Positions 50,819 through 59,736 are shown, counted from the first letter of the stretch. The stretch: 64,000 bases of DNA from Flavobacterium panacis (GCF_024649945.1 NZ_JANKMS010000003.1:372001-436000); one strand, 5' to 3'. The notes: a model not told the origin generated them from the letters alone. Numbers and translations are program-made.

Positions 50819-51310
50819 AGAAGCGTAGTCGCCGTTTTCTGAATCGAAAACTACTTGTACGTGTTCTAATAGTGAAGTTGAAAGAGAAATGCCCTTAAAG
50901 TCTGCCTTTACAGGGTATTTTTTATGGTTTCTGTCTACAAGTACAGCTGTTTTAAATTTCTTAAGCGGCGCATCAAGAAAATGACGAACAGCATAAATTA
51001 AGGTTGTTCCAGAATTTAGAACATCATCAACAAGAACTAATCCTTTATTAGTGTATTCTTCTTGGCTTAACGAAGTTTGTATAGCATCTTGTGGTTTTTG
51101 TTTGTTTACTTTAACCTCGCAGATTGAAACTTTTAATGTAGAAATGCTGCTTAAGGCAACGGCTATTTTCTCGGCAAAAACAAATCCGTTAGAAGCAATT
51201 CCGGCAATAACAACTTCTTCTTCATCAACAAAAGTCTCGTAGATTTGATAAGCGATACGTTTAATTTTATGTTCGATTTCCTGATTGGTTAGGATGATGT
51301 TATTGCTCAT
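50810..51310 (-). CDS. Phosphoribosyltransferase, PyrR-like
   Basis: A 166-residue type I phosphoribosyltransferase starting at the ATG at 51310; an in-frame TTG at 51349 would add 13 residues. The PRPP motif is LVLVDDVLNSGTTLIYAV, and VVIAGIASNGFVFAEKIA precedes it. The pattern and length fit PyrR or a uracil/hypoxanthine transferase of that group. PyrR in other phyla controls pyrimidine genes through RNA binding; no such RNA element is seen beside it. It overlaps aroK at the 3' ends. Confidence 0.8.
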   Translation of the reverse strand: MSNNIILTNQEIEHKIKRIAYQIYETFVDEEEVVIAGIASNGFVFAEKIAVALSSISTLKVSICEVKVNKQKPQDAIQTSLSQEEYTNKGLVLVDDVLNSGTTLIYAVRHFLDAPLKKFKTAVLVDRNHKKYPVKADFKGISLSTSLLEHVQVVFDSENGDYASLS

Positions 51311-51340
51311 AATGTAATTTTTTGCTAATATACTTAATTT

Positions 51341-51486
51341 AAATTCCAATATTTAAAAAAGGAAATTCCAATTTATGAATTCCAAATTCCAAATTTGTAA
51401 AAGTAAATTGGCATTGTTTAAAAGTGAAAATTAAAAGTTTGTTGTTATCGTTTAAAATTGGGATTTGGAATTTTTAAAATTGGAAT
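51341..51486. repeat. AT-rich intergenic repeats of AATTCCAAATTCC type
   Basis: Contains several AATTCCAA and its inverse TTGGAATT. Similar strings occur near 4.58-4.62 kb and 41.08-41.10 kb. No coding potential. Confidence 0.6.
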
Positions 51487-51879
51487 TTAATTCTCATCCT
51501 CTTCCTCGTCGTAAATCTCATCTCCATAATCGTCGATATCTCTACGATCTTTTTTGGTTGGTCTTCCGGTACCGCTTTTTCGATAATGCTCTTTTGATAG
51601 TTTTAGAAGTTCTAAATGTGCGTAAGCTTCTGGTGGAGTTTCATTCTTGCGATAAATATCGACTAATTTTGCTCCGACACGGCTTTCTGGAATATCTAGA
51701 ACTGTTATTATCTGTGTAATTTGATCTTTTCTAAAGGTGATGCGGTCAGTAGGGAAAACTTCTTTAGATGGTTTTGCAACCTGCCCGTTTACAGTGATAT
51801 GGTTCTTTTTACAAGCCTCTGTAACCATGTTTCTGGTCTTGTAATATCGAACGCACCATAAGTATTTGTCTATTCTCAT
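51487..51879 (-). CDS. S4-domain RNA-binding protein, Hsp15 (HslR)-like
   Basis: A 130-residue protein. I start at the Met at 51879 (MRIDKYLWCVRYYKTRN), the usual start of the S4 domain; a longer open frame to 51954 adds a hydrophobic leader. The S4 domain covers residues 1-60 (VTEACKKNHITVNGQVAKPS). The C-terminal tail is basic and then very acidic (KKDRRDIDDYGDEIYDEEED). Hsp15 binds free 50S subunits carrying nascent chains and helps rescue them. The acidic tail is unusual and its role unknown. Confidence 0.85.
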   Translation of the reverse strand: MRIDKYLWCVRYYKTRNMVTEACKKNHITVNGQVAKPSKEVFPTDRITFRKDQITQIITVLDIPESRVGAKLVDIYRKNETPPEAYAHLELLKLSKEHYRKSGTGRPTKKDRRDIDDYGDEIYDEEEDEN

Positions 51880-51958
51880 AATTTTTCTAAAATAGAAGTT
51901 AAATTCTTTACAAAAATAAATCAATATTGTATCTTGCGCACCTAAAAAAATCATAATA

Positions 51959-53143
51959 ATGAATAGATTTAAATATTATTTTGTTTTATTACTTGCTGGT
52001 TTAGCCATCGTTTCTTGTAATAAAAAGGATGATGATGAGATTGAAGTTACTCCGATCAGGGACTATAAAGTGCAGTATGAAGCAGATAAAGATTCTATTG
52101 AGAAATTTTTGAAGACCAATTATATTGAAAATGTTACAGCTGATTTTGAGGCAAAAATATCAAAAATACCAGCAGGAGGAACTCAGACTTCTATTTGGGA
52201 TCAGCAAACGTATAAGTTGCAAAGTAGAGAGGTTTATAGTAATGATGTCAAGTATACAGTTTATTATTTAGTTTTAAGAGAAGGTACGGGTGAATCTCCT
52301 ACCAATACAGATAGAGTTTCTGTGGCTTACAGTTGTTATTTAATGAATAATACTCTTGCGGATTCGTCTTATGGAAATCCATTTACAGCCAATTTATTCC
52401 CATTCGCAAGTGGAAATACTGTTATTCAAGGTTGGTCTGAGATTATGCCTAAATTTAAAACAGGAGATAGTCCAACTACTTCTAATGATGGTGTGATAAC
52501 TTATGACAATTATGGGGCTGGAGTTATGTTTTTACCTTCTGGATTGGCGTATTATGCTAGTCCGAGTGGTGTTATTCCGGCTTATAGTTGTATTTACTTT
52601 AATATTAAGCTGTTTGCTCTTCAGAGAATGGATAATGAGTATAATGTCACTAGTACAGGGATAACCATTGTGGGTGATGGTGTTCCAGATTATTTAGAGG
52701 ATATAAATGGTGATGGTTATCTTTATGATCTTAGAAATACAACTAGATATCCAAATCCGCCTGATTATATGCTTGGTGATGATAGTGATAAGGATGGGAT
52801 TCCTGATTATCTTGATTTTGATGATGATGGAGATGGTTACACCACTAGATTGGAGGTTACTAAGCCAACAGATCAGGTTGGATGGGGTAAACTTAATGGA
52901 CAGGATTTTTATTACGGAATAAGTAGGTATTATCCGTATAATGAGCCTGTTCCTGATAATCCTGCAACTCCAAATATAGATGAGTCTGAGCCGTGGGGAA
53001 TTCCAAGAAGACCTACTGGAGCGCTTAAGGATCCATCTCAAGCGGAATCTAAAACAAATCCTAGAGCTTTTGTTCCAGAAGATTACACTACGCCTGGTAG
53101 ATTAAGAATTCACTTAGATAAAACATATCCTTATCCTTTGTAA
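51959..53143 (+). CDS. FKBP-type peptidyl-prolyl isomerase lipoprotein with TSP3-like calcium repeats
   Basis: A 394-residue lipoprotein (FVLLLAGLAIVSC, then KKDDDE). An FKBP domain covers about residues 95-225 (VYYLVLREGTGESPTNTDRV; YSCYLMNNTLADSSYG; FKTGDSPTTSNDG; IYFNIKLFALQRM). After it come thrombospondin type-3-like Asp-rich repeats (GDGVPDYLEDINGDGY; DDSDKDGIPDYLDF; DDDGDGYTTRLE) to about residue 300, expected to bind calcium. The rest is Pro-rich. The FKBP active-site residues cannot be confirmed by eye. It probably folds or stabilises envelope proteins. Confidence 0.85.
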   Translation: MNRFKYYFVLLLAGLAIVSCNKKDDDEIEVTPIRDYKVQYEADKDSIEKFLKTNYIENVTADFEAKISKIPAGGTQTSIWDQQTYKLQSREVYSNDVKYTVYYLVLREGTGESPTNTDRVSVAYSCYLMNNTLADSSYGNPFTANLFPFASGNTVIQGWSEIMPKFKTGDSPTTSNDGVITYDNYGAGVMFLPSGLAYYASPSGVIPAYSCIYFNIKLFALQRMDNEYNVTSTGITIVGDGVPDYLEDINGDGYLYDLRNTTRYPNPPDYMLGDDSDKDGIPDYLDFDDDGDGYTTRLEVTKPTDQVGWGKLNGQDFYYGISRYYPYNEPVPDNPATPNIDESEPWGIPRRPTGALKDPSQAESKTNPRAFVPEDYTTPGRLRIHLDKTYPYPL

Positions 53144-53165
53144 GAAAAGATAAGTCTGAAAAAAG

Positions 53166-53200
53166 AAAAGCCTCGAAATGTAAATTTCGAGGCTTTTTTG
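53166..53200 (+). terminator. Terminator after FKBP gene
   Basis: AAAAGCCTCGAAAT, loop GTA, AATTTCGAGGCTTTTTT. Confidence 0.9.
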
Positions 53201-53313
53201 TTTGTTGATCTTTTGATTATTTTTCTAATAGGAAAGATGTTGAATTTTGAAATTGTTCTAGAAAAGTTCTTGCTATTCAATTTTTGGACTTGTTTTTGAT
53301 TGCTTTAAGGAAT

Positions 53314-53347
53314 AAAAAAACCTCGAAATAAGATTTCGAGGTTTTTT
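53314..53347 (-). terminator. Terminator after split transketolase genes
   Basis: AAAAAAACCTCGAAAT, loop AAG, ATTTCGAGGTTTTTT; it uses the same CCTCGAAAT stem as the facing terminator and serves the minus-strand gene ending at 53372. Confidence 0.9.
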
Positions 53348-53371
53348 GTATAAAGTAAGAAAATCTAAAAA

Positions 53372-54325
53372 TTATTTTCTTTTGATTACTTTTTCTACAG
53401 CTTCAACAATTGCTTGGTTGTTCAATTTGTATTTTTCCATTAATTGTTCTGGAGTTCCAGATTCACCAAAACTATCTTTTACAGCTACAAATTCTTGTGG
53501 AGCTGGATTGTTTAAGGCTAATACGCCAGAAATGCTTTCTCCAAGACCTCCAAGGTAGTTGTGCTCTTCTGCGGTAACAATACATTTTGTTTTAGCAACC
53601 GATTTAAGAATAGCTTCTTCGTCAAGTGGTTTGATAGTGTGAATGTTGATTACTTCAGCAGAAATTCCTTTTGCTTCTAAAGCTTCAGCAGCGATAAGGG
53701 CTTCCCAAACTAAGTGACCAGTAGCTACGATAGTAACATCTGTTCCTTCGTTTAATAAAATAGCTTTTCCAATTACGAATGGTTCGTCTGCAGGAGTAAA
53801 GTTAGCTACAACTGGACGTCCGAAACGTAAATACGCTGGGCCGTGGTGGTCTGCTAATGCAATTGTAGCGGCTTTAGTCTGATTGTAATCGCAAGTGTTG
53901 ATTACAGTCATTCCAGGTAACATTTTCATTAATCCGATGTCTTCTAGGATTTGGTGAGTTGCACCGTCTTCTCCTAAAGTTAAACCAGCGTGAGAAGCAC
54001 AGATTTTTACGTTTTTATCTGAATAAGCAACAGACTGACGAATTTGGTCGTAAACTCTACCTGTAGAGAAGTTAGCGAAAGTTCCTGTAAATGGAATTTT
54101 TCCTCCAATTGTTAAACCTGCTGCAATTCCGATCATGTTAGCTTCTGCAATCCCGATTTGGAAAAAACGTTCTGGGTGATTTTTTTTGAATTCATCAAAT
54201 TTTAATGATCCAATTAAATCAGCACATAATGCTACAACATTTTCATTTTTTTGACCTAATTCAGTCATTCCCGCTCCAAAACCAGAACGAGTATCTTTAC
54301 TTCCTGTATTTTCGTATTTTTTCAT
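53372..54325 (-). CDS. Transketolase, C-terminal subunit
   Basis: A 317-residue protein equal to the pyrimidine-binding and C-terminal domains of transketolase: ELGQKNENVVALCADLIGSL, RFFQIGIAEANMIGIAAGL, CASHAGLTLGEDGATHQ, and the C-terminal IVTAEEHNYLGGLGESISGV. The conserved Glu that activates thiamine diphosphate is in GIAEANM. It lies 73 bases after the gene for the N-terminal subunit. A short near-repeat (ACGCAATAGGCT twice) fills the gap. Confidence 0.93.
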   Translation of the reverse strand: MKKYENTGSKDTRSGFGAGMTELGQKNENVVALCADLIGSLKFDEFKKNHPERFFQIGIAEANMIGIAAGLTIGGKIPFTGTFANFSTGRVYDQIRQSVAYSDKNVKICASHAGLTLGEDGATHQILEDIGLMKMLPGMTVINTCDYNQTKAATIALADHHGPAYLRFGRPVVANFTPADEPFVIGKAILLNEGTDVTIVATGHLVWEALIAAEALEAKGISAEVINIHTIKPLDEEAILKSVAKTKCIVTAEEHNYLGGLGESISGVLALNNPAPQEFVAVKDSFGESGTPEQLMEKYKLNNQAIVEAVEKVIKRK

Positions 54326-54398
54326 TTTTATTTGTATGCTTTACGCAATAGGCTATACGCAATAGGCTTGAAGCTTACTGCTTATGGCTTAAAGCTTT

Positions 54399-55247
54399 TT
54401 AATAATCTGCTAAAGTTGAAACGTTTTGAGCCAAAGCACTTGCTAATTGGTCATTGTTTGGTGCTTTACCATGCCAAGCGTGCGTATGCATCATGAAATC
54501 TACTCCGTTACCCATTTCTGTGTAAAGTAAGATACAAACTGGTTTTCCTTTTCCAGTTCTTGATTTAGCATCAGTCAATCCTGCAATGATTGCATCGATA
54601 TTGTTTCCTTCTTTGATTTCTAAAACATCCCAGTCGAAAGCTTCGAATTTAGCACGAAGACTTCCCATTGGCAAAACTTCGTCAGTTGTTCCGTCAATTT
54701 GTTTTCCGTTAACATCGATTGTTGCAATAATGTTGTCTACTTTTTTAGCAGAGGCATACATAATTGCTTCCCAGTTTTGACCCTCTTGTAATTCACCATC
54801 ACCGTGCAAAGTGTACACGATATGGTTGTCTTTGTTTAATTTTTTAGCTTGTGCCGCTCCAAGAGCTACAGATAAACCTTGTCCTAATGAACCAGAGGCA
54901 ATACGAACTCCAGGTAAACCTTCGTGAGTCGTTGGATGTCCTTGTAAACGAGAATCTAATAATCTAAAAGTAGCAAGTTCTGAAACTGGAAAATAACCAC
55001 TGCGTGCTAATACGCTATAAAATACAGGTGAAATATGTCCGTTTGAAAGGAAAAATAAATCTTCTCCAATTCCGTCCATATCAAAACCTTCCTTGCGGTC
55101 CATTATATTTTGATATAGTGTTACCAAAAATTCAGTACAACCTAATGAACCACCTGGGTGTCCAGAGTTTACAGCATGTACCATTCTAAGAATATCTCTT
55201 CTTACTTGGATCGTTAAATCGCTTAATTGTTGTGTGTTAGGCTTCAT
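54399..55247 (-). CDS. Transketolase, N-terminal subunit
   Basis: A 282-residue protein equal to the thiamine-diphosphate-binding domain: VNSGHPGGSLGCTEFLVTLY, FLSNGHISPVFYS, GSLGQGLSVALGAA, VYTLHGDGELQEGQNWEAIM (GDG motif with Mg site), then TIDVNGKQIDGTTDEV. With the following gene it forms a split transketolase, as in many Bacteroidota and archaea. It moves two-carbon units between sugar phosphates. Confidence 0.95.
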   Translation of the reverse strand: MKPNTQQLSDLTIQVRRDILRMVHAVNSGHPGGSLGCTEFLVTLYQNIMDRKEGFDMDGIGEDLFFLSNGHISPVFYSVLARSGYFPVSELATFRLLDSRLQGHPTTHEGLPGVRIASGSLGQGLSVALGAAQAKKLNKDNHIVYTLHGDGELQEGQNWEAIMYASAKKVDNIIATIDVNGKQIDGTTDEVLPMGSLRAKFEAFDWDVLEIKEGNNIDAIIAGLTDAKSRTGKGKPVCILLYTEMGNGVDFMMHTHAWHGKAPNNDQLASALAQNVSTLADY

Positions 55248-55273
55248 TTATATGTAAAATTTTTAAACTGAAG

Positions 55274-55304
55274 CAAAAGTAAAGGTTATTTTGCGGGAAG
55301 ACAA
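55274..55304 (-). promoter_or_regulatory. Promoter of split transketolase genes
   Basis: On the minus strand: TTG (55302-55304), 20 bases, TACTTTTG (55274-55281). Confidence 0.75.
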
Positions 55305-55690
55305 ATCATTTTCTGCTTTAGTTGGTTTCAATTGTGATATTTTTTTGAACTTTTTTTAATAATAATAAAAAAAAAGTAACAACTTCATTTTTTACTGTAT
55401 AAAAGGATTTTCTAATTTCTTCTAATTAGTCGTTTCTGATTGAAAAAAAATGAATAGTAATTGTGCCATTGTTTATCTGAAAGCTAATTTGAAGAAAGTA
55501 ATTGAATTTTTGCTAGTTAATTAAAACTTAAAGAAATATTAAATATATATATTCTGCACATCATAAAACGAGTATATTTACCTCGAATTTTTTTAAAACA
55601 AAAGCTTTAATTAACCAGAAACATTTTTGTGTACTTTCTGTTTTTTGAATAGAAACGAACAAGAATAAGTCCCCACTAAGAGTCCTAAGA
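55305..55690. other. AT-rich intergenic region, no gene seen
   Basis: About 385 bases between the transketolase promoter and the glycosyltransferase gene. It is strongly AT-rich with an ATATATATAT tract near 55545. No open frame of note, no clear TAnnTTTG element and no hairpin with a T-run. Confidence 0.7.
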
Positions 55691-56404
55691 ATGAGTCAAA
55701 AACTATCAATCATTATACCTGCTTATAATGAAGAAAATACCATAAAATTTATATTAGATAAAATTAGAAAAGTTGAATTAATAGAAAATATTACTAAAGA
55801 AATTATAATCGTAGACGATTGTTCTTCAGATAATTCACTAGCGGTATTTAGAAAATATAAAGCAGATAATCCTGACTTGGATATTGTAATTTTGACTCAT
55901 GAAAAAAATAAAGGGAAAGGAGCGGCTCTTCATTCTGGGATAAATAAAGCTACAGGGGATATATTAATAGTTCAGGATGCCGACTTAGAGTATGATCCTA
56001 AAGAGTATAATGTATTATTGGCTCCTATTTTAGAAGGGTATGCTGATGTTGTTTATGGAAGTAGATTTATGGGAGGGAAACCTCATAGAATATTGTTTTT
56101 CTGGCATAGTATAGGAAATAAGTTCTTAACTTTTTTAAGTAATATGTTTACTAATTTAAATTTAACAGATATGGAAACCTGTTATAAAATGTTTAGGACA
56201 GAAATTATTCAAAAAGTAAAACTGAAAGAAAATAGATTTGGTTTTGAGCCTGAAGTAACAGCAAAAATTTCTAAAATTAAAGGAATTAGAATTTATGAAG
56301 TTGGAATAAGTTATTATGGAAGAACATTCGAAGAAGGTAAAAAAATAAGCTGGAAAGATGGTTTTAGAGCTATTTATTGTATACTAAAATATGCGGTTAA
56401 ATGA
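55691..56404 (+). CDS. Family 2 glycosyltransferase, DPM1-like
   Basis: A 237-residue GT-A fold enzyme: LSIIIPAYNEENTIKFILDK, IIIVDDCSSDNSLAVFRKY, GKGAALHSGINKATGDILIV, QDADLEYDPKEY (DxD-like metal motif), and VYGSRFMGGKPH. There is no membrane segment except a weak hydrophobic helix, so it is of the soluble dolichyl-/polyprenyl-phosphate sugar synthase type. It overlaps the next gene by 4 bases. The pair would make a lipid-linked sugar and use it. Confidence 0.9.
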   Translation: MSQKLSIIIPAYNEENTIKFILDKIRKVELIENITKEIIIVDDCSSDNSLAVFRKYKADNPDLDIVILTHEKNKGKGAALHSGINKATGDILIVQDADLEYDPKEYNVLLAPILEGYADVVYGSRFMGGKPHRILFFWHSIGNKFLTFLSNMFTNLNLTDMETCYKMFRTEIIQKVKLKENRFGFEPEVTAKISKIKGIRIYEVGISYYGRTFEEGKKISWKDGFRAIYCILKYAVK

Positions 56405-57813
56405 AAAAAGTGTTTTTGATTCTTTTGATTTCTGGTATTATTCTCAGATTTGTAATGCAGTTTGTTTTTCCGGTTTTTAATGTTGATGAAATTGCATTAG
56501 GAAACAATATCAAACACTTGAGTTTTGTAGAACTGCTTTATCCGTTAGATTTTTATCAAAGTGCTCCTCCATTGTATTTATGGCTCCAGAAAATCTTTAT
56601 TCAGGTTTTTCCTTTTAGCTTTTGGATAAATATTAAAATTTTAAGTTTCATATCTTCAGTTCTTGGAGTGATATTGTTTTATGTTTTTATAAAGAGAAAT
56701 AATTATGCACCTATATTTTTGCTTTTGTTTATAATTCTTCTGTTCAATCCGTTTATTGTTTATAATTCGATAACAGTAAAGCAATATACGATTGATTTAA
56801 CAGGGGTTATTTTTTTATTGGTTTATTTTAAATCGAAAATTTTTAAAAAATACAATTGGTGTTTCTTTTTGATTTGGGGTTTGATGTCAAATATTGGATT
56901 GTTTGCTTGTTGTGGATATTTAATTTATGGTTTCTTTACTCAGCGAGCTTTTGCAAGTTTTACAAGTTTTTTAAATTACATAAAAGAGAACATACTTACG
57001 ATTTTAACACCAGTGCCGTATGTAATTTATTTTTTCTGGTTTATGAATCAGAAAGGGGCTAAAGAGTTACAGGCTTTTATGGTTCAATATTGGAGCGGTA
57101 CTTTTGTACCACTTAATGGTTCTATTTTTAAATATTTACTTTATACAATTCATGGCTTATGGATTTATATCTTAAATTCTTTTGAAATTTGGGGAGTTTT
57201 TATGATGTTGCTAATGGTTCCTTTTTTTCTGGTTTTTTACAAAAAGAGAGTAATGTTTAGAGATGAAATTGCGTTGCTTTTCTGCATTGTTTTGGTACAT
57301 TTAACATTGAATGTTTTTCACATGTATCCGTTTTCAGATAGATTGTATCTCTATATTTCTCCTTTTCTTATTTTGATTCTAGGATCATCAATAGTGACTA
57401 TTTCAGATTTTACTATAGTTAAAAAGCATTTTCAAAAAATATATGTTTTAGTTTCAATTATCACTTTGTTTTTGTATTCTTTGTATACTCCAGCAAATGA
57501 TAATAATGTCTATACTTTGTATGAAAAACTCAATGAAATAGATGTAAATGAAATTTATTTTACAAAAAAATCAATAAGAACTACTGAGTCTTTTAATGCA
57601 TTCACAGATAATAAATTTTCAATGGATAAAAAGATTTTGCCTCTTGATTCGGAGTTAGATAAATCAAGATATATAGTTTCTAGGGTGGCTAAAAAAACAA
57701 AAATGAATGTAACAGCGAAAGAAGAATTAGAAATTCAGAATTTACTTTCTTTGAAAAGAATAGAAAAAATTGACTGCGTAAATGGATATAATATATATAT
57801 AGTAAAAAAATGA
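56401..57813 (+). CDS. Integral membrane glycosyltransferase, GT-C/PMT-like
   Basis: A 470-residue protein with about ten membrane helices. The first extracytoplasmic loop has FPVFNVDEIALG, with the Asp-Glu pair expected of GT-C catalytic sites. The C-terminal 90 residues form a soluble periplasmic domain (YEKLNEIDVNEIYFTKKSI). No other family hallmark is clear, so the substrate is unknown. It shares a start/stop overlap with the GT2 gene and is notably AT-rich, with Phe and Ile in most helices. Confidence 0.75.
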   Translation: MKKVFLILLISGIILRFVMQFVFPVFNVDEIALGNNIKHLSFVELLYPLDFYQSAPPLYLWLQKIFIQVFPFSFWINIKILSFISSVLGVILFYVFIKRNNYAPIFLLLFIILLFNPFIVYNSITVKQYTIDLTGVIFLLVYFKSKIFKKYNWCFFLIWGLMSNIGLFACCGYLIYGFFTQRAFASFTSFLNYIKENILTILTPVPYVIYFFWFMNQKGAKELQAFMVQYWSGTFVPLNGSIFKYLLYTIHGLWIYILNSFEIWGVFMMLLMVPFFLVFYKKRVMFRDEIALLFCIVLVHLTLNVFHMYPFSDRLYLYISPFLILILGSSIVTISDFTIVKKHFQKIYVLVSIITLFLYSLYTPANDNNVYTLYEKLNEIDVNEIYFTKKSIRTTESFNAFTDNKFSMDKKILPLDSELDKSRYIVSRVAKKTKMNVTAKEELEIQNLLSLKRIEKIDCVNGYNIYIVKK

Positions 57814-57830
57814 GTATATATTAGATAAAC

Positions 57831-57860
57831 AAAAAAGTCCTAAAATCTAGGACTTTTTTG
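57831..57860. terminator. Bidirectional terminator
   Basis: AAAAAAGTCCTA, loop AAATC, TAGGACTTTTTT, between the convergent GT-C gene and the acidic protein gene. Confidence 0.88.
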
Positions 57861-57881
57861 TTTTCTCTTAAAAGCTAAGAT

Positions 57882-58184
57882 TTAATTCGTATCGCTTTCA
57901 CTATAATAATTGTTTTCTTCATCTTCAGAACCAATATCTTCCTGTTGGTCGTCTAATTCAGAACCAGGAACATCGAGATCGTTGCCGATTTTGTCACTGT
58001 TTTGTTTCCATTCGTGATTGTCCTGATTGATGATTCGTTCACCTGAAATTTCTTCGGGATTAATATCTTCCAGTTTGTTGTCCTGATTGTAAATATCTTC
58101 GTTTGCTGGATAATTCATGTTTTCAAGGTTTTTTTCAATTTGATCATCTTTGATTTGGTCTAATTTTTCGTCAGCGTTTATCAT
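57882..58184 (-). CDS. Acidic disordered protein of unknown function
   Basis: A 100-residue protein with about one third Asp or Glu and no hydrophobic core, Cys or signal peptide. The C-terminal DLDVPGSELDDQQEDIGSED segment looks more conserved than a random tail. It resembles in kind the 25.3 kb product. No function known. Confidence 0.6.
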   Translation of the reverse strand: MINADEKLDQIKDDQIEKNLENMNYPANEDIYNQDNKLEDINPEEISGERIINQDNHEWKQNSDKIGNDLDVPGSELDDQQEDIGSEDEENNYYSESDTN

Positions 58185-58329
58185 GATTTCTATAATTTTA
58201 GTTGAAAGAATGTTTTATTTCGAGTTATCTAAAATTACGAAATAGAAAGGTTGGTGTGTTACATTTTTATTGGTTTGATATTGTAGTTTTTACATTCGTT
58301 TTGAAATTTTAGAATTGAATGGTACTTGC

Positions 58330-58455
58330 AACGACGTTTGCGTTAGGGATAGAAGCGGCATCCTTTTGCGACAATTAAACGGTCTTAATTATACACAAAA
58401 CGAACTGGAGCAAAAGATATAGCGGATAGCCCGACCCTTGGGAAACGCCAAAATA
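58330..58455. repeat. Dispersed palindromic repeat (family B, copy 2), within a gene-free stretch
   Basis: AGCGGCATCCTTTTG (58352-58366) and CAAAAGATATAGCGGATAGC (58411-58430) match the 23.7 kb copy in reverse complement. A 44-base insert separates them here, compared with a 15-base hairpin there. GACGTTTGCGTTAGGG and CCCTTGGGAAACGCC flank it as a further inverted pair. The surrounding 58.19-58.60 kb has no gene. Confidence 0.85.
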
Positions 58456-58576
58456 ATTGTTAATGACTAGTTGTTAATTGTGAATTTCTAAATCGCGGAA
58501 TCTGAAATTAAGAAAACATTAGCTAATTTTCTAATTCACAAATTTTCTAATTCATAAAATTTCCCTGAAATTAAAC

Positions 58577-58584
58577 TATCTTTG
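58577..58584 (+). promoter_or_regulatory. -7 element for tgt
   Basis: TATCTTTG matches TAnnTTTG, 20 bases before the tgt start codon. No TTG is at the normal spacing. Confidence 0.5.
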
Positions 58585-58604
58585 CGCTCTGAAAAAAGAA
58601 ACAA

Positions 58605-59735
58605 ATGAAGTTCGATTTATTACAAAAAGATCCGCAGTCTAAAGCAAGAGCGGGAAGTATCACTACTGATCACGGCGTAATTGAAACGCCAATTTTTATG
58701 CCTGTAGGGACGGTGGCTTCTGTAAAAGGAGTTCATCAGCGTGAATTGAAAGAAGAAATTAACCCGGATATTATCCTTGGAAATACCTATCATTTATATT
58801 TACGTCCGCAGACTGAAATTCTAGAAAAAGCTGGTGGATTGCATAAATTCATGAACTGGGATCGTAATATTTTGACCGATTCTGGAGGATATCAAGTATA
58901 TTCTCTTTCGTCAAACAGAAAAATTAAAGAAGAAGGAGTAAAGTTTAAATCGCATATTGATGGTTCTTACCACTTTTTTACTCCAGAAAATGTAATGGAA
59001 ATTCAGCGTACCATTGGAGCTGATATCATTATGGCATTTGACGAATGTACTCCTTATCCTTGTGATTATCGTTATGCACAACGTTCGATGCATATGACGC
59101 ACCGTTGGTTGGATCGTTGTATTAATCATTTGGAAAAAGTTCCTTATAAATACGGTTACGAACAAACGTTTTTCCCGATTGTTCAGGGAAGTACTTACAA
59201 AGATTTACGTCGCCAGTCGGCTGAATATATTGCAAATGCAGGTCAGCAAGGAAATGCTATCGGCGGACTTTCTGTTGGTGAGCCAGCTGAAGAAATGTAT
59301 GCTATGACTGAAGTAGTTTGCGAAATTCTTCCAGAAGATAAACCTCGTTATTTAATGGGTGTTGGAACTCCAATAAATATTTTAGAAAATATCGCGTTAG
59401 GAATTGATATGTTCGACTGTGTTATGCCAACGCGTAATGCGAGAAACGGAATGTTGTTTACAGCAAACGGAACAATCAACATCAAAAATAAAAAATGGGA
59501 AGCTGATTTTTCTCCAATTGATGAAATGGGGCATACTTTTGTGGATACAGAATATTCAAAAGCTTATTTGCGTCACTTGTTTGCTGCTAATGAATATTTA
59601 GGAAAACAAATTGCAACCATTCATAATCTTGGGTTTTATATGTGGTTGGTTCGTGAAGCGAGAAAGCATATCTTAGCCGGAGATTTTAGACCATGGAAAG
59701 AAATGATGGTTAAAAATATGAGTCAAAGACTTTAA
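58605..59735 (+). CDS. tgt: Queuine/preQ1 tRNA-ribosyltransferase, without the usual zinc cysteines
   Basis: A 376-residue TGT. Motifs: ILGNTYHLYLRPQTEIL, ILTDSGGYQVYSLS (catalytic Asp), FDECTPYPCD, GGLSVGEPAEEMY and DCVMPTRNARNGMLF. It exchanges the wobble guanine of GUN tRNAs for preQ1. In E. coli TGT, C302, C304 and C307 (CxCxxC) plus a His bind zinc. Here the same place reads DEMGHTFVDTEYSKAY near residues 305-320, with Gly, Thr and Asp at the three positions; the His in TIHNL is kept. The fold must do without zinc here. The catalytic residues are intact. Confidence 0.93.
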   Translation: MKFDLLQKDPQSKARAGSITTDHGVIETPIFMPVGTVASVKGVHQRELKEEINPDIILGNTYHLYLRPQTEILEKAGGLHKFMNWDRNILTDSGGYQVYSLSSNRKIKEEGVKFKSHIDGSYHFFTPENVMEIQRTIGADIIMAFDECTPYPCDYRYAQRSMHMTHRWLDRCINHLEKVPYKYGYEQTFFPIVQGSTYKDLRRQSAEYIANAGQQGNAIGGLSVGEPAEEMYAMTEVVCEILPEDKPRYLMGVGTPINILENIALGIDMFDCVMPTRNARNGMLFTANGTINIKNKKWEADFSPIDEMGHTFVDTEYSKAYLRHLFAANEYLGKQIATIHNLGFYMWLVREARKHILAGDFRPWKEMMVKNMSQRL

Positions 59736-59736
59736 A

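Noticed and set aside
52694..53041. 115-codon open frame opposite the FKBP gene
   Set aside because: Ile/Arg-rich translation of the antisense of the Asp-rich repeats; no start context.
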